Assembly: GCF_000013565.1 (NCBI RefSeq)
Contig: NC_007802.1
Span: 1,612,001-1,676,000, forward strand
DNA length: 64,000 bases
Source: Jannaschia sp. CCS1
Lineage (GTDB): Bacteria; Pseudomonadota; Alphaproteobacteria; Rhodobacterales; Rhodobacteraceae
Direction: 5' to 3'
The notes beneath the pieces were generated by a model. It did not search any database, had not been told where the DNA came from, and worked only from the letters and a program-made list of their open reading frames with translations. This document shows, piece by piece, positions 32,464 through 40,246 of this stretch; position 1 is the first letter of the stretch; each line of letters opens with the position of its first letter. Position numbers and translations under genes: made by a program.

Positions 32464-33680
32464 GCGGCCTCTCGCGGGGTCGGGCGAGCGCGTCCGTGGC
32501 GGATGGCGAAGATGGCGAAGGCACCGGCCATGAGGACGGCGGCCACAAGAAACGGCGCGCCGGGCAGGCGCAGAATGGCCTCGTCCCGGGTGAACCAGAA
32601 GAAGGCCTGCGTCATGACGATCGGGCTGAGGATCATCGACAGGGATGAAATGGAGGCGAGGACGCCCTGAAGCTCTCCCTGCTGGTCGGCCCCTGCCGCC
32701 CGGCTCATCACGCCTTGCATGGCCGGGGCGACCACTGCACCCATCGCGGAGACCGGGATCAGGGCCCAGATCATCCAGGCCTCGGTCGCCAGGCCATAGC
32801 AGATCAGGCAGCACACATTGAGGATCAGGCCCCAATAGACTGTTCGCGTCTCGCCCAATCGCGGGAGGACCAGGCGGATCAGCCCGCCCTGCACGACGGC
32901 CATCGAAATCCCGTAGACGGTCAGCGACAGGCCGATCATGCGTGACGTCCAGCCAAACGCTGCCTGGCCGTAATAGGCCCAGATTGCGGGGTAGACGAAG
33001 TTGGCGATCTGGTAGGCCAGCATCACCATCAGCAACAGGCGCACGCCGGGCAGAGCGCCAATTTGCAAAAGCCCGCCCGCCGGGTTGGCACGGCGCCACT
33101 GGAACGGGCGGCGGCGATCCTTGGGCAGGCTTTCGGGCAGGATGAAGTATCCGAACGCGAAGTTGGCAGCGGCCAGGCACGCAGCGGCCACAAAGGGCGC
33201 GCGCGGGTCGAACTCGCCCAGAAACGCTGCGACGAGGGGACCGAGGACGAAGCCTATGCCGAAACCCGCAGAGATCAGGCCGAAGTTCTGGGCGCGTTTT
33301 TCGGGCGGAGAGATGTCGGCCATATAGGCCAGCGCCGTGGCGTGCGTGCCCGCCGCGATGCCCGCCACGATGCGGCCCGCGATCAGGATCCAGATGGTGT
33401 GGGCGAGGCTCATCACGACGTAGTCGGCGGCGAGAACCGCCAGCGATATCAGGAGGATGGGGCGGCGGCCAAACCTGTCCGACAGGTTGCCGAGGGTGGG
33501 GGAGCAGAGGAATTGCATTACCGCGTAGGTGGTGGATAGGAGGCCGCCCCAAAGGGCCGCGTTGGCAAGACCCGCGCCGCGCACCTCGGTGATCAGGTCG
33601 GGCATGACGGGCAGGATCAGGCCGATGCCCATCGCGTCGATGGTGACCGTGATCAGGATGAAGAGGGTGGGCAGGCGCAT
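32460..33680 (-). CDS. MFS drug efflux transporter, TetA-like
   Basis: A 406-residue major facilitator with about 12 membrane segments. It has the motif A version GNLSDRFGRRPILL after TM2, and IAGRIVAGIAAGTHATALAYMADI plus GPLVAAFLGEFDPRAPFVAA (parts), typical of the Tet/multidrug DHA1 group. The likely job is proton-driven drug export, but the substrate is uncertain; many such chromosomal genes do not give tetracycline resistance. It is on the opposite strand from the dehydratase gene and overlaps its end by 4 bp. Confidence 0.82.
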   Translation of the reverse strand: MRLPTLFILITVTIDAMGIGLILPVMPDLITEVRGAGLANAALWGGLLSTTYAVMQFLCSPTLGNLSDRFGRRPILLISLAVLAADYVVMSLAHTIWILIAGRIVAGIAAGTHATALAYMADISPPEKRAQNFGLISAGFGIGFVLGPLVAAFLGEFDPRAPFVAAACLAAANFAFGYFILPESLPKDRRRPFQWRRANPAGGLLQIGALPGVRLLLMVMLAYQIANFVYPAIWAYYGQAAFGWTSRMIGLSLTVYGISMAVVQGGLIRLVLPRLGETRTVYWGLILNVCCLICYGLATEAWMIWALIPVSAMGAVVAPAMQGVMSRAAGADQQGELQGVLASISSLSMILSPIVMTQAFFWFTRDEAILRLPGAPFLVAAVLMAGAFAIFAIRHGRARPTPREAA

Positions 33681-33749
33681 GTGGTGGATCCTGACGACGA
33701 TGTGTCAGGGTAGGTTGACAGATTAGGGCGTGCAAGGGGGAAAGGGGGC

Positions 33750-33762
33750 GGCGCTTCGCGCC
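33750..33762. other. GGCGC-TTC-GCGCC hairpin between pcaB and the MFS gene
   Basis: A short perfect stem GGCGC (33750-33754) and GCGCC (33758-33762), with further small GC palindromes up to 33820. No T-run follows. It lies in the 140-bp gap after the pcaB stop and may act as a weak terminator. Confidence 0.3.
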
Positions 33763-33820
33763 TGCTTGATGCCCTGCGGGCGGGGGTGCCTCCTCCGTGC
33801 TGCGCACGTCCTCGGCGCGG

Positions 33821-35137
33821 CTAGGCGAGATGCGCGCGGGCGGCTTGGGCGAAGGCGCGTGCCTCGGCTGGGGCCTGGCCGAGGCTTTGCGGCGGGGTCA
33901 GTGGTGGCAGGGGCGCATCGGGGTGTGCCTCTGTGACCAGATCGGGCAGGGGGCGGTTATGTGCGATTGCCTCCTTGGTCAGGCGTTTGACCTCGGCCTG
34001 GGCATCGGGGCGGCGCAGGGTTGCGGTAAGGGCAAAGGATAGGGTCTCGGCATGGATCAGGCCCAGGGGATCTTGCAGGTGCGCGGCCATGGCATCCGCG
34101 TCTGCCGTGATGTTGCGCGCCAGGTCGATTGCCAAGGCGCTGGCGCGGGCGCTGGCCGAGACGAGCGGCGGCAGGGTCAGCCATTCGGTGAACCAGGCCG
34201 CGCCGTCGCGGGCCTCCCCATGGGGGACGCTCATCGCGGCGACCTGAGCGGGGGCCATCCGGGCCAGCGCCACAAGGGCGGAGGCCGCCACAGGATTCTG
34301 TTTTTGCGGCATGGTTGAGGAGGCCCCTGCGCCACCAATCCGAACCTCGCCCACGTCCGAGCGGCTGAGGCGCAGGACATCCTCACCGATCTTGCCCATG
34401 GCGACGGCGGCACCGCTCAGCCATCCCGCGATCTCTATGATCCGCGCGCGGTCGGCATGCCACGACTGCTTTGGATCGCTCAGGCCCAGTGCCTCGGCCA
34501 ATGCGGCGCGCAAAGCGGCGGGGTCCGGCCCCAACTGGCTGGCCGTGCCCGCCGCCCCCGAAAGCGACACGCAAAGGGCGTAGTCGCGCAGATCCGGCAA
34601 CCGCTCCAGCAGGCGGATCACGGGCCAGCCCCACCCGGCAACCAGCGCGCCGAAGCTGCTTGGCACGGCGAACTGCCCGTAGGTGCGTGCGGCTTGGGGT
34701 GTCTCTGCATGGGCCTCTGCCAAATCGGTTAACACCGTTAACAAATCGCGCAGACGGCCCTCCATCAAGGCCAGAACTTGCCGCAAACGCAGGCTTTGGG
34801 CGGTGTCTTGAATATCCTGGGAGGTCGCACCCCAGTGCAGATATTGCGCGTGCTCCGGGGCCTCCAACGCGTCCCGCATCGCCGCCACGAGGCCCGGCAC
34901 CACGACGCCGTTCGCCCCGGCCAGCCCCATCGGGTCAATCTGGATCTCCATTGTGGCCCGGTGGAGGAACGCGCCCGAAATCTCGGGGATCACGCCCGCT
35001 GCGCCCTGAACCTTCGCCAAGGCCCCCAGCACCAGCATCATCGCGCGCACCTCAGCGCTGTCCGACAGAAGCCGCGCGACCTCCGCATCGCTAAAGAGAT
35101 CGCGGTGGATGGTGCTGTCAAAGACGGAGGTGCTCAT
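33821..35137 (-). CDS. pcaB: 3-carboxy-cis,cis-muconate cycloisomerase
   Basis: A 438-residue fumarase/aspartase-superfamily enzyme that lactonises carboxymuconate in the protocatechuate branch of the beta-ketoadipate pathway. The signature GASSTMPQKQNPVAA and the YLHWGATSQDIQDTA region match PcaB. ATG 35137 overlaps the pcaD stop by 4 bp, in pcaD-pcaB order. pcaHG and pcaC are not in this window. A GTTAAC-N3-GTTAAC element (34729-34743) lies inside it with two TTA Leu codons. Confidence 0.9.
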   Translation of the reverse strand: MSTSVFDSTIHRDLFSDAEVARLLSDSAEVRAMMLVLGALAKVQGAAGVIPEISGAFLHRATMEIQIDPMGLAGANGVVVPGLVAAMRDALEAPEHAQYLHWGATSQDIQDTAQSLRLRQVLALMEGRLRDLLTVLTDLAEAHAETPQAARTYGQFAVPSSFGALVAGWGWPVIRLLERLPDLRDYALCVSLSGAAGTASQLGPDPAALRAALAEALGLSDPKQSWHADRARIIEIAGWLSGAAVAMGKIGEDVLRLSRSDVGEVRIGGAGASSTMPQKQNPVAASALVALARMAPAQVAAMSVPHGEARDGAAWFTEWLTLPPLVSASARASALAIDLARNITADADAMAAHLQDPLGLIHAETLSFALTATLRRPDAQAEVKRLTKEAIAHNRPLPDLVTEAHPDAPLPPLTPPQSLGQAPAEARAFAQAARAHLA

Positions 35138-35925
35138 GGCAAATGCCCGATATCGGTGAGGAATGTGGTGAGGTGGGCGGCGTAGGTCTTCGGGTCTTCC
35201 ACGCAGGGCAGATGCCCCACACCGCGCATCAATTCGAACCGCGCGCCGGGGATCAGATTGGCCAATTCGCGCACCAGATCCGGCGGCGTGGCCCCGTCGC
35301 GGTCCCCCGCAATCACCAGCGTGGGCAGGCGCAGCGTGGCTGTTGTGCTGTAGAAATCGCTGCCCGCGATGGCGGCGGAACAGCCCGCATAGCCGTCCTC
35401 GGGGCAGGTCTCCACCATCCGCCGCCACGGGGCCACGGCGGGGCTGTTGCGGAACGCGGGGGAAAACCACCGCTCCAGGATCGCGTCGGCCATCGACGCC
35501 AGGCCCTCCCGGCGCAGCAGGGCGATCCGGTCCTCCCACATCTGGCGGGTGCCGATCTTGGCGGCGGTGTTCGACAGTACTATCGCGCGCACCAGGTCGA
35601 GCCGCTTGGCCGCCAGCCCCTGCGCGATCAGCCCGCCGATGGACAGCCCCACGAACACCGCATCTCGGACGTCGAGCGTGTCCATCACCCGCTCCGCATC
35701 GCGCACCAAATTGCCCATGGAATAAGGCGCGGCGGGGCAGGTGGACAGCCCATGGCCGCGTTTATCGTATCGGATGATCCGCAAGCCGGAGGGCAGCAGC
35801 GGCAGGACCCTATCCCACAGCCGCAGATCGGTCCCCAGCGAATTGGCAAAGACCACCGCCGGGCCATCCTCTGGCCCCTCGACCTGCACATGCAGAGCCA
35901 CATCATCAAACGTCAGAACATCCAT
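35134..35925 (-). CDS. pcaD: 3-oxoadipate enol-lactonase
   Basis: A 263-residue alpha/beta hydrolase that opens beta-ketoadipate enol-lactone. The nucleophile Ser95 is in GLSIGG, the acidic residue in AGDRDGATPP, and His238 in GVGHLPCVEDP. The opening VVFANSLGTDLRLWD and IIRYDKRGHGLS are typical of PcaD. It is the upstream gene of a coupled pcaD-pcaB pair. A 129-bp divergent region separates it from the zinc dehydrogenase gene; no clear regulator site was seen there. Confidence 0.9.
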   Translation of the reverse strand: MDVLTFDDVALHVQVEGPEDGPAVVFANSLGTDLRLWDRVLPLLPSGLRIIRYDKRGHGLSTCPAAPYSMGNLVRDAERVMDTLDVRDAVFVGLSIGGLIAQGLAAKRLDLVRAIVLSNTAAKIGTRQMWEDRIALLRREGLASMADAILERWFSPAFRNSPAVAPWRRMVETCPEDGYAGCSAAIAGSDFYSTTATLRLPTLVIAGDRDGATPPDLVRELANLIPGARFELMRGVGHLPCVEDPKTYAAHLTTFLTDIGHLP

Positions 35926-36054
35926 GGCCCGGTTGTTCCCCGATCCGGCGCGGCTTGCAAGCGTCCCGTCGCTGGCGGGTGCGCGGATGACGCATTTTGC
36001 CTCGCAATCCGGCCCGCATATCGCAATGGTAGGGGGCATATTTCGGAGACCGCC

Positions 36055-37137
36055 ATGCCCAGGACCATCCGCGCCGCCGTCTGTCACGCCCATGGCGCGC
36101 CGCTCACCGTTGAAGAGATCACCCTGCGCGATGCGGGCCCCGGGGAGGTGGAAGTGACGCTCGATGCCGTGGCGATCTGCCATTCCGACATCTCCTATAT
36201 GGAAGGGGCCTGGGGTGGTGATTTGCCGGCAGTTTATGGCCATGAGGCGGCGGGCACGGTGACGGCAATCGGCGATGGCGTGGCGTTGAAGGAAGGCGAC
36301 CGCGTGATCGTGACGCTGGCCAAATCCTGCGGCCAATGCCCGTCCTGCGCCGATGCACAGCCGATGTATTGCGGCGGCAACACGCCGGAGGCTCAGGTGC
36401 TGACCACGTCCGAAGGCGCGCCGGTCGTCAAGGCGATGAATTGCGGTGCCTTCGCCGAAGCCGTCGTCGTCCACGCCAGCCAGACCGCGCCCATCGGCGA
36501 TGATATCCCGTCCGATGTCGCCTGCCTTCTGGCCTGTGGCGTGCCCACGGGAATGGGGGCGGCCATCAACACGGCAAAGGTGAAACCCGGCGATAAAGTC
36601 GTTGTCATCGGTGCAGGCGGCGTCGGCCTGAACGCAATCCAAGGCGCGCGCATTGCGGGCGCAGCGCGGATCGTGGCGATGGATCTGGAAGAAAAGAAGC
36701 TGGCCGACGCGCGGGAATTTGGCGCAACCGATACGCTCCCCGCCCAGACAAAAAAGCCTTGGATCGCGCTGTCAAAGATCCTCGGCGGCACGCTGGCCGA
36801 TCACGTCTTCGTCTCTGTCGGTGCGATCCCGGCCTACGAGGTCGCCCTGCGGCTCCTGGCCCCGCGCGGCACCGCCTATGCGGTCGGCATGCCACATACC
36901 GGCGAAACCACACCCTATGAGCCGGTCATTTTCGCCGCCACGGGCCAGGGAATCCGGGGCTCTTACCTTGGCGAAATCGTCCTTAAGCGGGATATCCCCT
37001 GGATGGTGGACCTCTATTCCCAGGGCCGCCTGAAACTGGATGAACTCGTCTCCGCCCGTTGGTCCCTTGACCAGATCAATGAGGCGATCGCCGACACCAA
37101 CACCGGCCAGGCCCGCCGCAACGTCATCACCTTCTAG
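36055..37137 (+). CDS. Zinc-dependent alcohol dehydrogenase (MDR family)
   Basis: A 360-residue medium-chain dehydrogenase. Catalytic zinc ligands are Cys42 (AICHSD), His63-Glu64 (YGHEAAG) and a Cys in LLACGVPTG. Structural zinc ligands are Cys92, 95, 98 and 106 (CGQCPSC then C). The NAD site is VIGAGGVGLNAI. It resembles class III/formaldehyde or S-(hydroxymethyl)glutathione and aryl-alcohol types, but the substrate is uncertain. I start at ATG 36055, after TTTCGGAGACCGCC. It is divergent from pcaD. Confidence 0.85.
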   Translation: MPRTIRAAVCHAHGAPLTVEEITLRDAGPGEVEVTLDAVAICHSDISYMEGAWGGDLPAVYGHEAAGTVTAIGDGVALKEGDRVIVTLAKSCGQCPSCADAQPMYCGGNTPEAQVLTTSEGAPVVKAMNCGAFAEAVVVHASQTAPIGDDIPSDVACLLACGVPTGMGAAINTAKVKPGDKVVVIGAGGVGLNAIQGARIAGAARIVAMDLEEKKLADAREFGATDTLPAQTKKPWIALSKILGGTLADHVFVSVGAIPAYEVALRLLAPRGTAYAVGMPHTGETTPYEPVIFAATGQGIRGSYLGEIVLKRDIPWMVDLYSQGRLKLDELVSARWSLDQINEAIADTNTGQARRNVITF

Positions 37138-37148
37138 TCCGCCGCTCG

Positions 37149-37202
37149 GCCCCTCCTTCCCTGTTCCATAAATATCCCGGGGGTGTGGGGGCTGGCCCCC
37201 AC
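37149..37202 (-). repeat. Dispersed intergenic element, copy 2 (inverted)
   Basis: Read on the minus strand: hairpin GTGGGGG/CCCCCAC (arms 37185-37191 and 37196-37202), then CCCCCGGGATATTT (37170-37183) and GGAAGGAGGGGC (37149-37160). It shares the block and end with the element at 29828-29911 but lacks the second hairpin. It occupies most of the gap between the dehydrogenase and enolase-family genes. Confidence 0.6.
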
Positions 37203-37216
37203 GAGGTGCACCATTC

Positions 37217-38437
37217 ATGAAACTCGACACTTTGGACATCTTCGCCGTCGCTCCCCCGCCCCCCGGCTGGGGCGGGCGCTATTGGCTGCTCGTCCGCGTC
37301 ACTACCGACACCGGCCTCACGGGCCTGGGTGAAGTCTATGCCGCGGGCGTCGGGCCGGAGGCGATGACACATGTCATCCACGACGTCTTCACCCGCCACA
37401 TGCGCGGTGAAGACCCGGCCAATATCGAACTGATGTCGCGCCGGGCCCACTCCTCCGGCTTCACGCAGCGCCCTGATCCCACGGTGTTCGGCGCGTTCTC
37501 AGGCCTTGAAATGGCCTGCTGGGATATCCTCGGCAAGGCGCGGGATTGCCCGGTCTGGGCGATGCTCGGCGGCAAGATGAACGACCGCATCCGCGCCTAC
37601 ACCTACCTCTATCCCGAACCTCACCACGACACGAACGCCTTCTGGACATCGCCCGAAATGGCCGCGGAAAGCGCCGCCGCCCGTGTGGCGGAAGGGTACA
37701 CAGCGGTGAAATTCGACCCCGCTGGCCCCTACACAATGCGCGGGGGCCATATGCCCGCGCTCAGCGACATTGACCTGTCGGCGCGGTTTTGTGCGGCGAT
37801 CCGGGACGCGGTGGGCACCCAGGCTGACCTCCTTTTCGGCACCCATGGTCAGTTTGCGCCTGCTGGCGCGATCCGCCTTGCCAAGGCCATCGAGCCCTAT
37901 GATCCGCTTTGGTATGAAGAGCCCATTCCGCCCGATAACCTCCCCGGTCTGTCCGAGGTCGCGGCCCATACCTCGATCCCCATCGCCACCGGCGAACGGC
38001 TGACGGGCGTGACCGAATTCACCCAAGCGCTGCACCACGGCGCGCGGATCCTGCAACCGGCCCTTGGGCGCGCGGGCGGGATATGGGAGGGCAAGAAAAT
38101 CGCCACCCTGGCCGCCGCCTTTGGCGCGCAGCTGGCCCCGCACCTTTACGCCGGTCCTGTCGAATGGGCCGCGAATGTGCATCTGGGCGTAAGTTGTCCG
38201 AACCTGTTGATGGTGGAGGCGATTGAGACGCCTTTCCACGAGGCCCTCGTCACCGGACGGCCCAGGGTGGAAAACGGCTTCGTTGCAGCTCCCGACGCGC
38301 CGGGGCTTGGCATCACACTGAACGACGCGATCGCAAACGCGCATCGCTACACCGGGAACCGGCTGCATCTGGAGATGCAGGACGCACCGTGCGATTGGCA
38401 GAACGGAAATTCCTTCGGCGGCGGAGCCGTCGACTAA
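37217..38437 (+). CDS. Enolase-superfamily sugar-acid dehydratase (mandelate racemase group)
   Basis: A 406-residue protein with the MR/MLE layout: N-terminal capping domain (residues 1-125) then a barrel with metal ligands in a GTHGQF segment, a YEEPIPPDN segment (conserved Glu) and ATGERLTG (third Glu), and a later LQPALGRAGG strand. This fits dehydratases of galactonate, mannonate or related acids. The exact substrate is not decided from sequence. The neighbouring GntR/FCD gene (convergent) is a usual partner, so it is probably part of a sugar-acid utilisation locus. Confidence 0.8.
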   Translation: MKLDTLDIFAVAPPPPGWGGRYWLLVRVTTDTGLTGLGEVYAAGVGPEAMTHVIHDVFTRHMRGEDPANIELMSRRAHSSGFTQRPDPTVFGAFSGLEMACWDILGKARDCPVWAMLGGKMNDRIRAYTYLYPEPHHDTNAFWTSPEMAAESAAARVAEGYTAVKFDPAGPYTMRGGHMPALSDIDLSARFCAAIRDAVGTQADLLFGTHGQFAPAGAIRLAKAIEPYDPLWYEEPIPPDNLPGLSEVAAHTSIPIATGERLTGVTEFTQALHHGARILQPALGRAGGIWEGKKIATLAAAFGAQLAPHLYAGPVEWAANVHLGVSCPNLLMVEAIETPFHEALVTGRPRVENGFVAAPDAPGLGITLNDAIANAHRYTGNRLHLEMQDAPCDWQNGNSFGGGAVD

Positions 38438-38475
38438 TGGCCCGCAGGGCCATACCCGCGCCGAAGGCGCGTTTA
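38437..38475 (+). terminator. Tandem hairpins after the dehydratase gene
   Basis: ATGGCCC (38437-38443)/GGGCCAT (38447-38453), overlapping the gene end, followed by CGCGCC (38457-38462)/GGCGCG (38466-38471) and TTTA. The second is the better terminator. The region separates the two convergent genes and may act on both strands. Confidence 0.5.
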
Positions 38476-38513
38476 GCCCCCGCCGGAGGCGCGGTTGCCG
38501 GACCTGCCTGGCG

Positions 38514-39281
38514 TTACCGCTCGCGCTCATGGGCATAGCGCAACCGCGCGATCTCCTCGTTCTTCTCCGAGGTCTTCAGCGCCATCATCTCTTCCTTCAC
38601 ATAATCCAGATGCTCAATCACGGCGGTCTTTGCGGCCTCCGCATCCCGCTCCTGAATGCCGACATTGATCGCGCGGTGCTGATCCAGAAGCATGTCACGG
38701 GTGGTCCGGTTCTTGAACATCTGCTGGCGGTTGAAGAACACGCCCTGGCGCAGCAGGTTGAAACTGGCGCGCATCATGTGCAGCAGGATCACGTTGTGGC
38801 TGGCCTCGATGATCGCCAGATGGAACTCCGCATCCAGCTCGGCCTCGTCGGCGGGGTTTCTCTTGCGATGGGCCACTTCCATCTTCTGCATGATCGTGTC
38901 GATCACTTTCAGATCGGTGTCCGAGCCGTGGATGGCCGCGCGCTCTGCCGCGATCCCCTCCAGATCCTGCCGGAAGGAAATATAGTCGAACACCGCCTCC
39001 TCATGGGCGGCCAGAAGGTCAATCAGCGCAGGCGAAAACGCCGATCCCAATACGTCGGCCACATAGATGCCCGCGCCCGCGCGCGTCGCCAGCAACCCCT
39101 TGTCCTGCAACTCGGCTACGGCCTCCCGCAAGCTGGGGCGCGACACGCTGAGCCGCTCGCTCAACTCCCGCTCCGATGGCAGGCGTTCGCCGGGGCGCAG
39201 GATGCCACGCAGGATCAACTGCTCGATTTGTTTGACGACAGAGCGGGAGAGCTTCTCGGCCTCAATACGTTGGAATGGCAT
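38514..39281 (-). CDS. GntR-family regulator with FCD domain (FadR/LldR type)
   Basis: A 255-residue transcription regulator. The N-terminal winged helix (about residues 5-75) has LILRGILRPGERLPSERELSERL and VSRPSLREAVAELQDKGLL (quoted in parts). The helical FCD ligand domain follows (about 90-230), with the His/Asp metal-site region around DAEFHLAIIEASHN. This group responds to sugar acids or organic acids. An inverted repeat TGGTCA-N7-TGACCA lies 20 bp upstream, a likely autoregulatory operator, and the convergent dehydratase gene is the obvious target pathway. Confidence 0.88.
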   Translation of the reverse strand: MPFQRIEAEKLSRSVVKQIEQLILRGILRPGERLPSERELSERLSVSRPSLREAVAELQDKGLLATRAGAGIYVADVLGSAFSPALIDLLAAHEEAVFDYISFRQDLEGIAAERAAIHGSDTDLKVIDTIMQKMEVAHRKRNPADEAELDAEFHLAIIEASHNVILLHMMRASFNLLRQGVFFNRQQMFKNRTTRDMLLDQHRAINVGIQERDAEAAKTAVIEHLDYVKEEMMALKTSEKNEEIARLRYAHERER

Positions 39282-39300
39282 CTGAAAACTCCGCGCGAAT

Positions 39301-39319
39301 TGGTCAAAGGATATGACCA
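39301..39319. promoter_or_regulatory. Putative operator of the GntR/FCD regulator
   Basis: TGGTCA (39301-39306) and TGACCA (39314-39319) are perfect 6-bp inverted arms 7 bp apart. They begin 20 bp before the regulator start, overlapping a TTGACC promoter-like box read on the minus strand. FadR-type regulators often bind TGGTnnnACCA-like palindromes. Its presence only here, and not before the dehydratase, is noted. Confidence 0.5.
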
Positions 39320-39347
39320 GTGGCGACCCGCTGTCCAGAGAAACACC

Positions 39348-39376
39348 GCAAAACGGCCCGCCGATTGAGGCGGGCC
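39348..39376 (-). terminator. Terminator after the OmpA lipoprotein gene
   Basis: On the minus strand a perfect GGCCCGCC/GGCGGGCC stem (39355-39376) with a 6-nt loop is followed by GTTTTG (39349-39354), 27 bp past the gene stop. A standard intrinsic terminator. Confidence 0.7.
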
Positions 39377-39402
39377 GCTAAAGGAATAGCTTCTATATGC
39401 CG

Positions 39403-40062
39403 CTATTGCGGACGAATAATGACCTCGACCCGGCGGTTTTGTTGACGTCCCTCCGGCGTGAGGTTCGTGGCAATCGGGGCGCTCTCCCCGCGTCCGACCG
39501 ACTGCACCCGGAACGGCGCGACGCCACCTTCCAGCAGCACGCCCGAGACGGCCTGCGCGCGGCGGGTGGAGAGGTCTTGGTTGTAGGACGCGGACCCGGT
39601 ATTGTCGGTGTGCCCTTCCACGACGACGCGGGTGTCGGGGTATTGGTTCAGGTTGAACGCCAGCGCCCGCAGGTCGCCTTGCAGGCCCGCGCGGATGGCG
39701 GCGCTGTCGACGTCAAACAGGATGCCCTCCGGCAGGGTCAGGATCAGCGCCTCACCGGTGTTTTCGATCAGGATGCGCTCATTGCTGAGCGATCCGCGCA
39801 GGTCCTGCGCCTGACGATCCAGCGCGTTGCCGATGGCCCCGCCAGCGGCCGCGCCCACGGCGGCGCCCAGAACGGCGTTGCGGCCCCGGTTGTCGTCGCC
39901 GGAGGCTGCGCCCAAAACGCCGCCAAGAAGCCCACCCAAGACCGCGCCGTCGCGGGTGCGGTTCTGCTCGGGCCCGCCCGGAACCACGGTGTTGCCGACG
40001 CAGGCGGTCAATGCCAGAGACGCCGCGCTTGCGAGAAGAATTGGTTTGATGAGAAGTGCCAT
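39403..40062 (-). CDS. OmpA-family outer-membrane lipoprotein
   Basis: A 219-residue lipoprotein. A signal peptide ends in the lipobox LTAC with Cys21 as the lipid-modified residue. A glycine-zipper stretch follows (about 40-80, GGLLGGVLGAASG and GAAVGAAAGGAIGN), then an OmpA C-terminal domain (about 105-215) with the peptidoglycan-binding VVVEGHTDNTGSASYNQDLS and RAQAV, quoted in part. It resembles YiaD-type proteins and probably ties the outer membrane to the cell wall. ATG 40062 gives the lipoprotein start; upstream in-frame readings lack a signal. Confidence 0.88.
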   Translation of the reverse strand: MALLIKPILLASAASLALTACVGNTVVPGGPEQNRTRDGAVLGGLLGGVLGAASGDDNRGRNAVLGAAVGAAAGGAIGNALDRQAQDLRGSLSNERILIENTGEALILTLPEGILFDVDSAAIRAGLQGDLRALAFNLNQYPDTRVVVEGHTDNTGSASYNQDLSTRRAQAVSGVLLEGGVAPFRVQSVGRGESAPIATNLTPEGRQQNRRVEVIIRPQ

Positions 40063-40246
40063 GAGTGCTTGCCCTTGTAAGCCTGTGCCCCGTTTCCCGA
40101 CGAGACTTATTGCGACCTCTATATCAGGCACGTGGCCTGCGCACAGGGGGAAAAGGGCGCGCGGGGACGCACGGGCAGGGTTGTGCTTATCGGGATCGGG
40201 CCCAAACGCTCCTCCGCCCCCCCCTGGGGCCGTCCTCGCCGTTTGT

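Noticed and set aside
31672-33807. A 711-residue minus-strand frame covering the MFS gene and part of the dehydratase gene
   Set aside because: It is out of frame with the clear MFS protein and shows low-complexity Arg/Pro/His composition typical of antisense frames.
35134-36642. Long in-frame extensions of pcaD, nth, the zinc dehydrogenase and irr
   Set aside because: The extra N-terminal parts have no family similarity and run antisense through neighbouring genes; the internal ATGs with ribosome sites give normal protein lengths.
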